A stretch of 64,000 nucleotides of DNA from Collybia mongolica (Eukaryota > Basidiomycota > Agaricomycetes > Agaricales > Clitocybaceae): positions 3,410,001 to 3,474,000 of the forward strand of contig JAAXNY010000005.1 in assembly GCA_013420905.1 (NCBI GenBank), written 5' to 3'. The notes under the pieces were generated by a model. The model did not search any database, was not told where the DNA came from, and saw nothing but the letters and a program-made list of their open reading frames with translations. The stretch's first letter is position 1. Each line of letters starts with the position of its first letter. The translations under genes and the position numbers were made by a program. Shown here piece after piece: positions 23,057 through 33,893 of this stretch.

Positions 23057-25002
23057 ATGACCTTCCCCATCATCTTGTCACTCTCCCGTCTCTCCTGCAA
23101 TTTCTTCTCTTTGGTTAATCTGGTACATTTTTATACACTCATGATTACGATCGCCTATGGCCCCTGCCTGGCTGAACGCCCCCATTACCTAGTCCTCCGC
23201 AAGCACATCGCTGCTGTTGTCTCATTTGCTCTGTCCATCTCGCTTTTATTCGCAATTATTGAACTGGTACACCTGCACTAAACGCATCCTATATAACTGC
23301 CTCGAATGTAGTACATATGCCAATTGGTTTCCTATACTTTTTTCCCTTACCTTACTTACGGCCGGTACGCAATTGTCATCCTAGTATCTTCCTATTTTGA
23401 ATGCATTCTCTTGGTCTGTAAATGTTAAATGCGAATGGTGGGATGATTGTGGTAATCGCGGAGAAATTACAGCAAACATGACTGAAGAGCGCAGATGTTT
23501 GACGACCCCTCATCGCGGAACACTAACAGCGCCTGGGCCTCTAGAACATGGAGTCATGCATGATAGTATCCAAACCAGACATGATGCAATCCTCAAGCAC
23601 GCACATCCGGCCCCTCCAACCATCTGATTGTATGAGTCAAATTGTCTGACAGTGGTTTCCATTCTCAGGCTCCTTGAACGTCGGGCTATATTAACGGCTA
23701 TATTAACGAGTAAAAAGAAAATCCGGTCTGTCCATGATTTGCGACGTATCATGGGAGGAAGATCGAGTTTGTATTCGAACTAGCCAGAGAAAAAATGGCG
23801 ACCATGGTGGGTGCCCGGGTCTTCCGCTTATCCTCGATCCTCCGTTGTAGTAACATCTTATGAGTAGAAATATGTCCTTCCTGACCAGACAAGCGTTCTG
23901 TCTTTCTGTCCATACTCACCTGCAACCTGACTATGAAACACCCATGGAAACATGCTACACCATCGCTGGACCGTCTTGTTCCAACAGCCGGACACGCCTC
24001 TGCCCTAGAGTAACAAGAAAGGACCGTCCATGTATCGGGGACAAAAGAACGTGGCCGTTTCCTTTCCTATTTATTGATGATATCGGCTTATGCATATACT
24101 TTCTCACAGGACAATAGATGTTGTAGAAACACTGTTAGAAGAACTCTCAAAATCAAACAGAGTGTGTCCAGAATTGAATGAAGTGGACCCTGAAAGCGCA
24201 TATAGCCTCATTAAATCATGGCCCGACCACAGGGAAAGTGAAGCTCACGCTTAAGCGACTGTCTAAAATCCGTGTGCGCAACAGACACTCATACAGAAAA
24301 GTTAATAGATCCCGTCGTCCCTTGGCTTGAATCGTTATAAAGTAATCAGCAGTCAATCCCACTCCCTGGCACTAGGTGAGGTCCTCCCTGAAGTCGCCTC
24401 CCTGTTGGAAGCCGGGCTTGAGCACCCTTGGATTTACCGCTTGATCACCGCAATACTGGTTAGCCCGTTATATCCATGGTGGCGCGCTCAATGATCTTGC
24501 CGCGGAAGCTTTGTGATTATTTGTGCTAGGTGGGGCGCTTGGCAGACCAGGAGGCGGGTTGGTGTGGAGGTTGATGATGTGTAGTATTCGGTGATAATCT
24601 AATCCGTGAGCATCATAAAGGAGATGCCGTTTCAATCTCAAGTTCGAGATGTGAGGTAATTGAGCATCGGGTGTTCACCTCGTTGCCTACATGAGGAGGA
24701 AATAATCCAAGTGGCCCTTGTTCGGCGGATTAATCTACCTGGGCAGTTTTTTTGATTACAGGATGGGGGGGTGCGGCTAATTACAGGATGGGGGGTGCGG
24801 CTTGGGTGCGGCTTATTGCTGGCCTTGTTATAGCATCGCCACCATCCTGCTTGTCGTCCGCACTTTTGGACCCACCTAGATGGCATATTCCAACCGCAGA
24901 AACACTGGAGGGTGAGTGCCAATGCTAATACGTTTCGTATGCAGGGAAGTCGGAGTGGGCCGTTGATTCGGGTTGTGCAGATACAGGGTTTCCGGTCGGG
25001 AC
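23057..25002. other. Long intergenic region
   Basis: 1.9 kb without a convincing gene. The first 350 bp should be the CASC3 3' UTR. A perfect 12-bp tandem duplication (GCTATATTAACG) lies at 23685-23708 and an imperfect 25-bp tandem repeat at 24754-24803. Short open frames exist on both strands but none has recognisable features. Confidence 0.45.
24754..24816. repeat. Short tandem repeat, about 25-bp unit
   Basis: Two near-identical copies of a unit containing ATTACAGGATGGGGG and GTGCGGCT (24754-24778 and 24779-24803), followed by a partial third copy (GGGTGCGGCTT). Probably replication slippage. Confidence 0.7.
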
Positions 25003-25959
25003 ATGCTCTCTTATGGATACAAATACGGAGAACCTTGGGCCGAGAATAAACGGGCTCTGGAACGAGCCTTCCGTGAAGCTGAGCATAGCCATGGGAAGTC
25101 AAGGGGCGCGTGGCCGACACCCGTGGCTACTCACGAAAGGAGGGGTTACAATCCCACCGGGAGCTACCGGGGCGACGAAGGCCAGCATGAAGGTGGGATG
25201 GAGGTCGTGCGAGTCGGAGGACATTTCCCGAGCAGTAGCGGCTCTCATGGCCAACAATATCCTCTTCCAAAGCCGACGGCCGCGGCCCGCGCTTTATCAC
25301 TGAACCGGAGGGATATATATGACCACCGCAAGACCGCGCGTACATTTGTCGGCGGTGGCAATGGATGGGAGATCTGCGACAACCCACACATGGGACAAGG
25401 GTCACGGGGGCTCACAGCGCAAATGCCTCCACTGAGCGCCTACCCACCTTTCTTATGTGCCACTTGGAGGTCAGAGTCTACATATGGCGAAGATCATTGT
25501 GATCGGAACGCGTCGAAGTCAGGACCGCGACCTGAAGAAGAAGACATGGTGTATGGCTCGGGCCCTGCGACTATGTACTCACCACGGCCCGACAGGCACT
25601 GGCGTCGCGGAGAGTACGGATCTCATGGACATCGACATCGACCCGCAACTGGGTATGCCCACAATGGCTCGGTGCTATTTTCGGACTATGACTCTGAGGA
25701 TCCAGGTAGTGGATCAGAGTCGAGATATTCGGGTAGCGGATACGTAGAGTCATCGTACTTTGACTCGGACTACGGAGAAGAAACGGAAGCGTATTTAAGC
25801 GATGGCGAGTCGTATGACTCGCATGTTATGGAGGGAACATACGACGATAAATCGTCCGAGGGGGTATATTCCGGATGGTCGGACAGCGAATATTGGATTA
25901 GTGATGATGAGGGATTGGGTCGGGATGTGTCGGAGGACATGACATGTATGTCAGATTAA
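25003..25959 (+). CDS. Orphan protein with acidic Tyr/Ser/Asp-rich tail
   Basis: An open frame of 318 residues starting MLSYGYKYGEPWAENKRALE, with no intron required. The first half is basic and Gly/His/Arg-rich (HERRGYNPTGSYRGDEG, RRGEYGSHGHRHRPATGY). The last 90 residues are dominated by repeated short acidic tyrosine/serine motifs such as DYDSED, SYFDSDYGEE and YLSDGESYDS, ending in a stop at 25957-25959. No signal peptide, membrane segment or known fold is apparent. The strongly biased composition changes sharply along the protein. It could be a lineage-specific disordered protein; a spurious frame in G+C-rich DNA is the alternative. Confidence 0.5.
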   Translation: MLSYGYKYGEPWAENKRALERAFREAEHSHGKSRGAWPTPVATHERRGYNPTGSYRGDEGQHEGGMEVVRVGGHFPSSSGSHGQQYPLPKPTAAARALSLNRRDIYDHRKTARTFVGGGNGWEICDNPHMGQGSRGLTAQMPPLSAYPPFLCATWRSESTYGEDHCDRNASKSGPRPEEEDMVYGSGPATMYSPRPDRHWRRGEYGSHGHRHRPATGYAHNGSVLFSDYDSEDPGSGSESRYSGSGYVESSYFDSDYGEETEAYLSDGESYDSHVMEGTYDDKSSEGVYSGWSDSEYWISDDEGLGRDVSEDMTCMSD

Positions 25960-26141
25960 ACAGTCTGTAGTCAGAGATGGGAAATGCCGAGATTGTGTGT
26001 AGACAAAAAAAAAATGAGATTGTCTTACTGTTTTACCGTCAACGCCTTCCGCAATTGAGTTACTCAGCCGTTTGTTTTCTTGATCATGCCGGGCTCAAGG
26101 TCTGTCTTCCTCTTGACCACCCACCATCTTCCCTATTCACA

Positions 26142-27233
26142 ATGCTCCATTACAATAGGTCCGCCTCCCTAGTGATCACTCTTTTCGGCGCAGTCACAAA
26201 CCTTGCCCTCGCCATTCAAGTCCTTGCTGCATGGCGGTCTCTCAGGTGGGAACCAGAGAGCGAGTGGGAAGCGTCGGGCGATAGCTGGCAGGTCGATGGC
26301 GTCAAGGTCATTTGGGGTCTCCTGTCCGCATACTTTGCTTCAACAGCCACAGTATGCACAGTAGGTTTCATGGGCATCCTCAAGGTTTGTATCTTCTGCC
26401 CTCACAACCACAACAACGTTTTCACCTTTATACATCTTAGAACAAACCCTCGCTCATCCGGTTTTACCGTGACTACTCTATCGCTGATTTCTCTTTTTGT
26501 ACTTTTTTCACCGCCGTTACCACCTATGCGGCTTTCCACGCAGCCGCCCGCGCCAGCGTATGTGAAGAACTTTCACATCATCCAGAGCTCATGCGAGACA
26601 TGCTCGAAATGGGCCTCAACCTCGAGAACTGTGAACGGTGGCTAGAACGTGCAGTGCTCGCCTTCGTGGCTGTGATGGTTGTCATTATTGTCGTCAGGGT
26701 ACGTCCCATGCCGCCGCCACCCCCTGTTCCTCCCATCTAATCTCTCTCGTCTCTAGCTTCATTTCCTCCTGGCAGTCTCCAACTATTACTCTCAACTTTC
26801 ACGGAGCCAGAAAGTCGTCAGCCGTTCACGTTCACGCTCCCACTCTCGATCCAGCCAACAGGAGACAAGCGACCTTCAACGGATTTTCCTTCTTCCTCAC
26901 CCTCATAGAGACAGCAGCCCGGAACTCGTATATGCACCTGTATCTCTTAGTTCTCTGCCCAAGGATATCAGAGAAAGCATCACTGAGGCTTGGGTTTCCC
27001 CCAACAACCCAAGGTCGGAGTCCAGCCGACACTCCCGAACACTTTCCGAGTCGTGTTTGACTTACGGCGAAGCAGAACAACGCCAGCACAAACATCACCG
27101 TCGCCACAGCCATCACCGTCGGCCGTCACGCTCCTCGTCAGCCACGCGGACGGGTCGGATATTTCTCCCTGTCCAGCCCGAGGAGGGACTACTGCCGTCG
27201 TATTACGTCGACGCTGATATCAAGGCCGTCTAG
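26142..27233 (+). CDS. Four-segment membrane protein, unknown function
   Basis: Three exons (26142-26384, 26441-26698, 26757-27233) encode 325 residues. Hydrophobic segments: ASLVITLFGAVTNLALAIQVL (residues 7-27), KVIWGLLSAYFASTATVCTVGFMGIL (55-80), FSFCTFFTAVTTYAAFHAAA (about 97-116) and ERAVLAFVAVMVVIIVV (about 148-164), then LHFLLAVSNYYSQL. The cytosolic-type C-terminal half is rich in Ser, Arg and His (SRSRSHSRSSQQETSD, HKHHRRHSHHRRPSRSSS). A PEEGLLPSYYVDADI end looks conserved rather than random. This looks like a basidiomycete tetraspan-type protein; I do not recognise a named family. Confidence 0.75.
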
Positions 27234-29709
27234 TATTTTCCCTGCTCGCCATGGTCGGGTCGTTGTATATTATAGTTCCTTTTCCCTCTCTTCTTTTCTT
27301 TTTTTTTTCTTAATCCATCTCTGAATATATGTGACACCTATTTCAGCACACGCCCATACACTCCACACCCCTCCACTTTCCTGCGTACCTGTGCAATTTA
27401 CGATTTTATGTGATGAAGAGACACGCCTATCCATCGAGGGCGTTCGCTCAATGTTCTCTTTTTTTTTTCTTTTCTTTTTCTTCTCTACAAGGTTATTCTT
27501 TGGGTACTTTAGCGGAACGGTTTTCCTTTTCCCCAGTCGTCCCACACTCCTTGTTCACCCCCACTCCCCACCGGCTCCCTTAGCTACGTTCCTTGTACTA
27601 CCTTTTCCTGCTCTCCTATGTACTCGTGATGGATCCTAGCAATCAATCAGACCCCCCCTTAGTGTCCGTCTCGGAAGACTCATGCCGCATCCTTTGTGCG
27701 ATTCGAGTTCGAATTCCAGAACCACTCTCCTGTGTACATAGATAATAGTGTGATCAGATCAGTTGACTCTGTTGTCCTTCCGGTCTGGCCCTTGTTCGGT
27801 TCTCACTCATGAATTTTCTTGCGAGTTTCTTGACATTTCTGTTGTGGCCTGCGGACTCGTGTCCGTCCCTGTACTCGATTTGGACAGAATATGTTTAAAT
27901 AGGTGCGTTCTATATTTGGCAGGAGCTACCTATCACATATCAGCAGACACGTATTGCGGCGGAAAGTTGCGATTTCACGTCACCCGCTTTCGGACTGCTA
28001 ACACGTTCCACGACATGAAGCGTGAACTTCTGTACTAATGCGGGTCAACCCTCTGTTATGTCGGCTCGACGTGTGTTCTTGTGATGTTGATGCCGCGTTT
28101 CAAGCTGCCCATCAAGTTCCAACGCGGGTAACCAACTGAGTTCGACCTAAAACGAGGAGGTACAGGGCATGCTCAGCGCTCGCCGGGCCTGCAAGTACGC
28201 GTTCGGTAACTCATGTGGTCGTGGATCATGGGGTGTGCCTGCTCCCCCGAAGAACCTGGTTTCCATCCAGTCAAGAACCTCTCCAAGAACTTCACGTCCA
28301 CAGGGTTCCTCAACAGTACAGAAACACCAGGCTCGTCATAGGGGTCTAGCCAGCCCTGCCTCTTGATCGCAAGAGGTCGACAAATGCATGAGATCGCTGC
28401 TGGTGATTGGATCTCGTGTTCATGATGTATGTATATGAGATCAGGGAGCCACGATAAGGGAACGGTTGGCGCGGCGTGATGGGCAGAGAGACACCGGTTG
28501 GTCGAACTTACCGTCGGTCCGCGATTGGCTGGGCCATCCTTTGGGCGAGCTGGGGTCCGGGGGCGAAGAAGAAAATTCGGAGGTTGGCACATGCCATATT
28601 TACAGCTGCCAAGGAGGGGAAGGAAAAAAAAAAAAAAAAAAAGAGGGAAGTCTGTTTGACATTCCGGCGAGCGAACAACCGTCGTCGATCGTATGTAGAT
28701 AGATGGAATGTCGCGATGACGCACGAATGGAGGCAAGAATAAATCGACCTACATAGAAAACGTCAAGGCTGAAACTTGAGGATCGACAGTGCTCGATGGC
28801 TTGGCTTGCACCGCCGGGGAAATCGCTTTTTTGTTGAATACAAGTAAAGATCTCCCCAGACGAGCAGGCGGGGAGCCAATTATCAGAGAAGCGAGACATG
28901 TGTCAATATGACCGACGCCGGGGAGGGATACATTTAGGAATTGATTTCATTGTCGAGATGATGCCGGTGTTTATGCAGTGATATTAATATTTCTTGTTAC
29001 GGCTCGTGTATCGAGCTGTATGGTCCCTGTTGGGGGTAAGGTTCGGTCGCCTGGTACTTAGGAGGTCAAGGGTAAATTTCGGCGGAAGGTGGAAAGAGAA
29101 TATAAACATACACCTTCTGGGCCAGAACCACGTCTATCAGCGACCTAAGTCCTGTGGCGTAGGCAGGAGGGTCGTGTGGGATGGAAATAGTGAGATTGCA
29201 ATTGGTTCGTCAAACGGCAGAGAAGCTTCTGAAAGACTTGAGATATACGTATGCACGGCAGTGATAGGCTTGTCGACACAAGCCCCATTGGCTGCCAGGC
29301 CTGGACTCTGGCAAAAAAGTGACTGGATCAATGGTATGTGTATTTTTGTGATACTGTAACTCTTGCGGTCGTGCTTGAATGTGTGATTGAAGGCTGTAAT
29401 TGACGATCAATAGGAATAACAAACATGGAGGTTGGTTAAGATTTGATGTTTTTTTTGTTTTGAAATGATCGAGATCAGTCTCGTCCAGACCCTGTTCAAA
29501 CGGTCTCGATTCAGATTCCTCTATGGTCCATGGAGACTTTTTTTCCCTGATGCCTTTCTCATTTCCCCAGTCTTCATAAAAAATATCATTCATCTCCTCT
29601 TCAATCCCTCCTTCCTCCTTGCCAAAATCGCACCCGCCTATCTCACTGTATTCGCTATTCCGGCGTCGCCCTTGAATTTTTTATTCAAAACGGCTCGCAT
29701 TAAACGCTC
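27234..29709. other. Long intergenic region with homopolymer tracts
   Basis: 2.5 kb between two plus-strand genes, the longest gap in the window. It holds a T-rich tract (27292-27311), another near 27461-27481, and an A run of about 18 at 28625-28642. Open frames on both strands are short and unlike known proteins. A minus-strand frame over 28173-28736 is open for 187 codons but crosses the A run and has no recognisable motif. I cannot support a gene or RNA here. Confidence 0.4.
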
Positions 29710-31895
29710 ATGGCGCGCTCGCACGAACGATCTCCCACACCTGATTCCCCGTCGGCAAGCAAGAAACCTAAAACGGGCCACATCGTCGGCGAGCCCCCAG
29801 CGAACGCCATCCATAACATCGGCGAAAATAATGCGGGTCCCGCCACCCAGTTCGCACCGGAACTCTTCGATCACAACACTATCGCGAAGCTACGGAACGG
29901 ATATATCGCAAACGAACCCTTCAAATATGCCGTGGTCGAAAAGCTATTCCAGGATGAGCTGCTGAAAAGAGTCAAGGACGAATGCCTAAGTGAGCTCAGT
30001 TTTACGGAAAAGCAGACGGATATCTACAAGGTCTGGGTCTGCCGTTATCTCCTTAAAAAAATAAAATATCTGATAAGAGTGAATACTCAGGTCAACCAAA
30101 CTGGCGACCTTGCATCCCTAAATTACCTCACGTCCTCGCAAATCTCGCTCTTTCCGAATCTATTAACACTTCGCGATGCCCTGTACTCATCCACATTCCG
30201 GTCGTTTCTCCAAACAGTGACAGGATGCGGTCCGTTGTCCGGACAGAAGCAGGATATGTCCGTGACCTCCTATACGAAAGGCTGCCACCTCCTCAACCAC
30301 GACGACGTGATCGGCACGCGGCGCGTTTCCTACATCCTTTACATGCCTCTGCCTCATTACACCCTCTGGCAGAAGGACTGGGGAGGCGGATTGGAGCTAT
30401 ACCCAGTTCAGGAGGGCGAGGGTGGTGTGCCGGAACCAGTGACAGTCCCCGTCAAAACCATCCCACCCAGTTGGAATCAATTTATCTTGTTCGAGGTACA
30501 ACCGGGTAGAAGTTTCCATTCCGTCGAAGAAGTTGTAGTCGGGGGAGAGGGTGAAGATGGCAGGGAGCGCCTGAGTATCAGTGGATGGTTCCACGCTGCA
30601 CAGGAGGGTGAAGAGGGTTATATACCCGACGCCCCAATGCCAGAGGTTAAAAGTTCACGGGAACAACTGGTGCGTGTATTATTCACTAACTTCTCGCTCA
30701 TTGCTTTCGGCTGATAGGCACACATCAGACCTCCACCTCCACCGTGTTCAAGCCGTACCCTGATTCACAAGAGCATCCTCACCCAGATTCTTCCCTTTCA
30801 GAAGAACACATGGGGTTCCTCTCCGAGTTCCTAAATCCTGTCTACCTCCAACCCCGTACAATGGAGACCCTCTCGGCTCGCTTCGCAGAAGAATCGTCGC
30901 TAGAACTCCATTCCTTCCTCACCAATGACCTCGCTGTATCCATAGAGCCCAGACTACGCGAACTCGATGCAAAAGATGGCCTTGGTGAAGATCGCGAAGG
31001 CCGTATCCCTCCTCACTCCGCAGGCGCTGAAGGTGCCTGGTCAATAAAAGGCCCTCCACATAAATGGCGATACTGCATTTTAAAACCCGTCCAAGAAGGT
31101 GCACCGGCAGCTGCCGTGAGCCCCCGAGCGGCCCATGCGTCGTCCGACGCAGTCATGAGAAGCCTGCAGGACGAGCTATTCCCTAGCGCGGCATTCCGCA
31201 CGTGGATGGCTATCGTATCGCGGCTGGTGCCGTTGAGTTATTCTGCTGAGGCAAGGCGGTTTAGACCTGGGTTGGATTATACCCTTGCAACAAGCGACGA
31301 AAAAGATGTGCGGTTGGATGTTGTGCTTGGCTTAACGCCTGGGGTGAAGGAAAGGCACACAGATGATTCGGCACAGAGCAGGTGGTCGCTTGCCCACGGC
31401 CTAGGAGATGTGAGGGGGTGGCAAGCGGCGGAGTGGGGTGGCTGGGAGGTGAGTACTGTCATGCATCTCTAAATCATTTACTCATATTTCCTACAGTGTT
31501 ATATGGCACCCCATAATGAAGAAGACGACCCTGCCGTATATCGGCAAAGTAGTTCAAGAAAGCCGACGACTAATGTTGATGCCTCCCGTGATACCGGTGA
31601 GATGGTTGGTATAACTGAGGACGACGCAAATCACACATCATCTACCGGAGGCAGCGGCACAAAAAAGGGATCGAGTCCCACTCCAGGGGATGCTGATGAG
31701 GAGATGGAGGACGAAGACGAAGACGACAGCACTCTGTTGACGGTCCAGCCGGGATTCAACCGCCTTCTCCTCGTTCTGCGGGACGAACGCGTAATGCGTT
31801 TTGTAAAGTATGTCTCTGCTGCAGCCGAGGGCTCACGCTGGGATGTATGCGGAGAATTTGAAGTGGGCATGGCCGAAGATGAAGACGATCCCTAA
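29710..31895 (+). CDS. TPA1: TPA1/OGFOD1-type prolyl hydroxylase (2-oxoglutarate/Fe(II))
   Basis: Four exons (29710-30030, 30091-30669, 30729-31448, 31497-31895) give 672 residues. Orthologues hydroxylate a proline of ribosomal protein uS12 and affect translation termination; fission yeast Ofd1 also senses oxygen. The N-terminal catalytic domain reads FQDELLKRVKDE, SVTSYTKGCHLLNHDDVIGTRRVSYILYMP, then WNQFILFEVQPGRSFHSVEEV and RLSISGWFH. The H/D of NHDDV and the H of SFHSV fit the iron triad, and the R of RLSISGW the 2-oxoglutarate salt bridge. The C-terminal degenerate double-stranded helix (FLSEFLNPVYL, LVPLSYSAEARRFRPGLDYTL, LLTVQPGFNRLLLVLRDERVMRFVKYVS) is also typical. The first intron (60 nt) has no stop and keeps frame. 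Confidence 0.93.
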
Positions 31896-32072
31896 AAAAA
31901 TTGTCTATATTGATATATCGAACAGTGCAATAGCGCTGTATTACCATTACTCATATTTACTATTTCATCTTGTATTGGTGCATTCATCGGTTCTAATATC
32001 TTGGTGTCTCGCTTGGTGGTATCTGTAGCGGTCCCATTGAATAAATTCCCCATTGTAATAATACATCACGTC

Positions 32073-33556
32073 CTAAAATGTAATCTTTTGACCTTTACTG
32101 GGAACAATCGCTGCTGATTCGCGTTTTGCAAGAGCAAGGGCTGCACCTGGCTTCGGGCGTACTCTGGGACCTTTTTGCCTTCCGCCAGTAGGCTGTGTCT
32201 GCTCGTTTCTTTCACCATACCGGTGCTTTCTGGGCGGTTGATCGTCTACGACGACAGGCTGTTCTGACAGGTCCTCTTTAGGTTTAGACCAGGGTGTATC
32301 GCGTTGCCCACGATCTGGTCGGTCTGGTCTGGGACCACGAGGCTGCGTGTCTCTCCGCCTTGGTGGCGCAGAGCCTTCTTCCCGTTTGACCTTTGGAGCT
32401 CCGCGACGAACGGCGTCAGCACCTGCGTATTCTACCACAAGTTTCCGTCCGTTAAGGAGATGGTTTTTGGGATTTATCAGCACGGCCGTCGCGTGTTCAA
32501 TCGTCGTAAAATCGACAAATGCAAATCTGCGGTCAGGTCGTATCAGTACAAACGAAAGCAAAAACCATGTGAAGTTGTTCAAATATTACCCTTTGCATAA
32601 GCCACTGTCTTCAAAGGTACCCATTCGGACCTTTCGTAGCCAAACATCTCTAGTCTGTTCCTTTTTCTTTTCACCATCCTCTTCAGGCTCGTCCCTGGGT
32701 TTCTTTGGCACTACTCGATGTGCTTCGAACAAATCGCGAATCTCCTTTTCTGTAGTCTCGAACCCTAGATTCCCCAGGAACAAGGTAGGGGCAGGGGGCT
32801 GCTTCTGGGCCCTAAGAATCTTTTGTGCCGTTTTGGAATGTGTTTTAGATGCATCGGCACCAACGCCTACGGCCTCGGCACCTGGTGCTGTGGGCCTACC
32901 AGCAAAATCGTCGCCTAAATTTACACATGACTGGTTAGAACATGATGGATCCAAACTTCTCGTCCACCCACCATCTTTGATAAGTAGTTTGCGCCCGATC
33001 AACGGTAATTCAGACCGGGCAATGGCTGCTATCTTCCCCTCCGGTAATGCGAAATCTACGTACGCAAACCTACATTTCTAGATCAGATAAATGGGTGTGA
33101 GTCGGTCTCGAAAACAAACCCGCGGTTCTCGGGCTTCATACCCGGGCCAGCAGGTGCTTTTGTGGGCATGTTTATCCGTGTAATCTCCCCAACGCCTTCG
33201 AAGAACGTTCTCAGGTTTTCTGGGGTGGTCTTGAAGGCCATGTTACCCACCCAAACAGAATTTTGTCGTTTGCCGGAATTGGCTGGAACAGTGGTCCCAT
33301 CTTCCAGTTTACGTTTCTTTGCAGCTGACTCTTCCAGGCGTTCAAGTTTCTCCTTCTTCTTCTGTCTCCGTCTTTCTGCATGGGAGAGGACTGGAACCTC
33401 AGGTGATGGTTCAGCATCAGACTCGTTATTCGAATCTTCCGAGTCTGCGTCCGAATCCGCTGCGACGACCTCTTTTCTTTTCCGCTTCAGCGGAGCTGGG
33501 GATGGTGGTTCTGGGCTGGCGCTGCTTGACGACGCTGCTGACGATGAGGAACTCAT
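32073..33556 (-). CDS. NOP13: NOP13-like nucleolar protein with two RRMs
   Basis: Four exons (33556-33120, 33069-32972, 32914-32590, 32526-32073) encode 437 residues starting MSSSSSAASSSSASPEPPSP. A basic/acidic N-terminus (LKRKRKEVV, then an acidic D/S/E run and RRRQKKKEKLERLEE) leads into RRM1 (NSVWVGNMAFKTTPENLRTFF ... RGFAYVDFALPEG) and RRM2 (PTLFLGNLGFETTEKEIRDLF ... KGFAFVDFTTIEHATAVL). A basic tail follows RRM2. Order, spacing and the intact RNP motifs match yeast Nop13/Nop12-type ribosome-biogenesis factors. Convergent with TPA1 with 177 bp between stops. Confidence 0.87.
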
Positions 33557-33893
33557 CTTCGTAGACGTGAACTCTAAATCAAAGATATTGGAAGAAAATC
33601 CGCATAACTCACGTGAGGAAAATGTCGGTCCGGCGAGCCGATGACTTGATGGCTTGAAAGCTTGTGGAAGACCTGAGCGGTAATGACTTACCTCCGATCT
33701 ATCCAAGGAGTAACAGTAAGAAAAGCAGGCTCAATGGTTCGGGTGTAGAAGTACAACATATGCGACCACTTATTGGCCAACGATTAATTCACCCATTACA
33801 AAAGATATATATAAAATGTCCGAAGATGTCTATAGTATGAAATATTCATTTAAAGCAACACAAATGAGAAATAAGGGAACACTTCGATATCAC
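33557..33893. other. Intergenic region
   Basis: 337 bp between two minus-strand genes: the NOP13 promoter and the 3' UTR of the coiled-coil gene. No other structure seen. Confidence 0.45.

Noticed and set aside
27660..27740. Possible tRNA from a GAGTTCGAATTC motif
   Set aside because: The stretch resembles a T-arm loop only; no matching acceptor, D-arm or anticodon stem could be found around it.
28173..28736. 187-codon minus-strand open frame
   Set aside because: It crosses a long A/T homopolymer (read as a Phe run), has no motif and no clear splice or promoter context.
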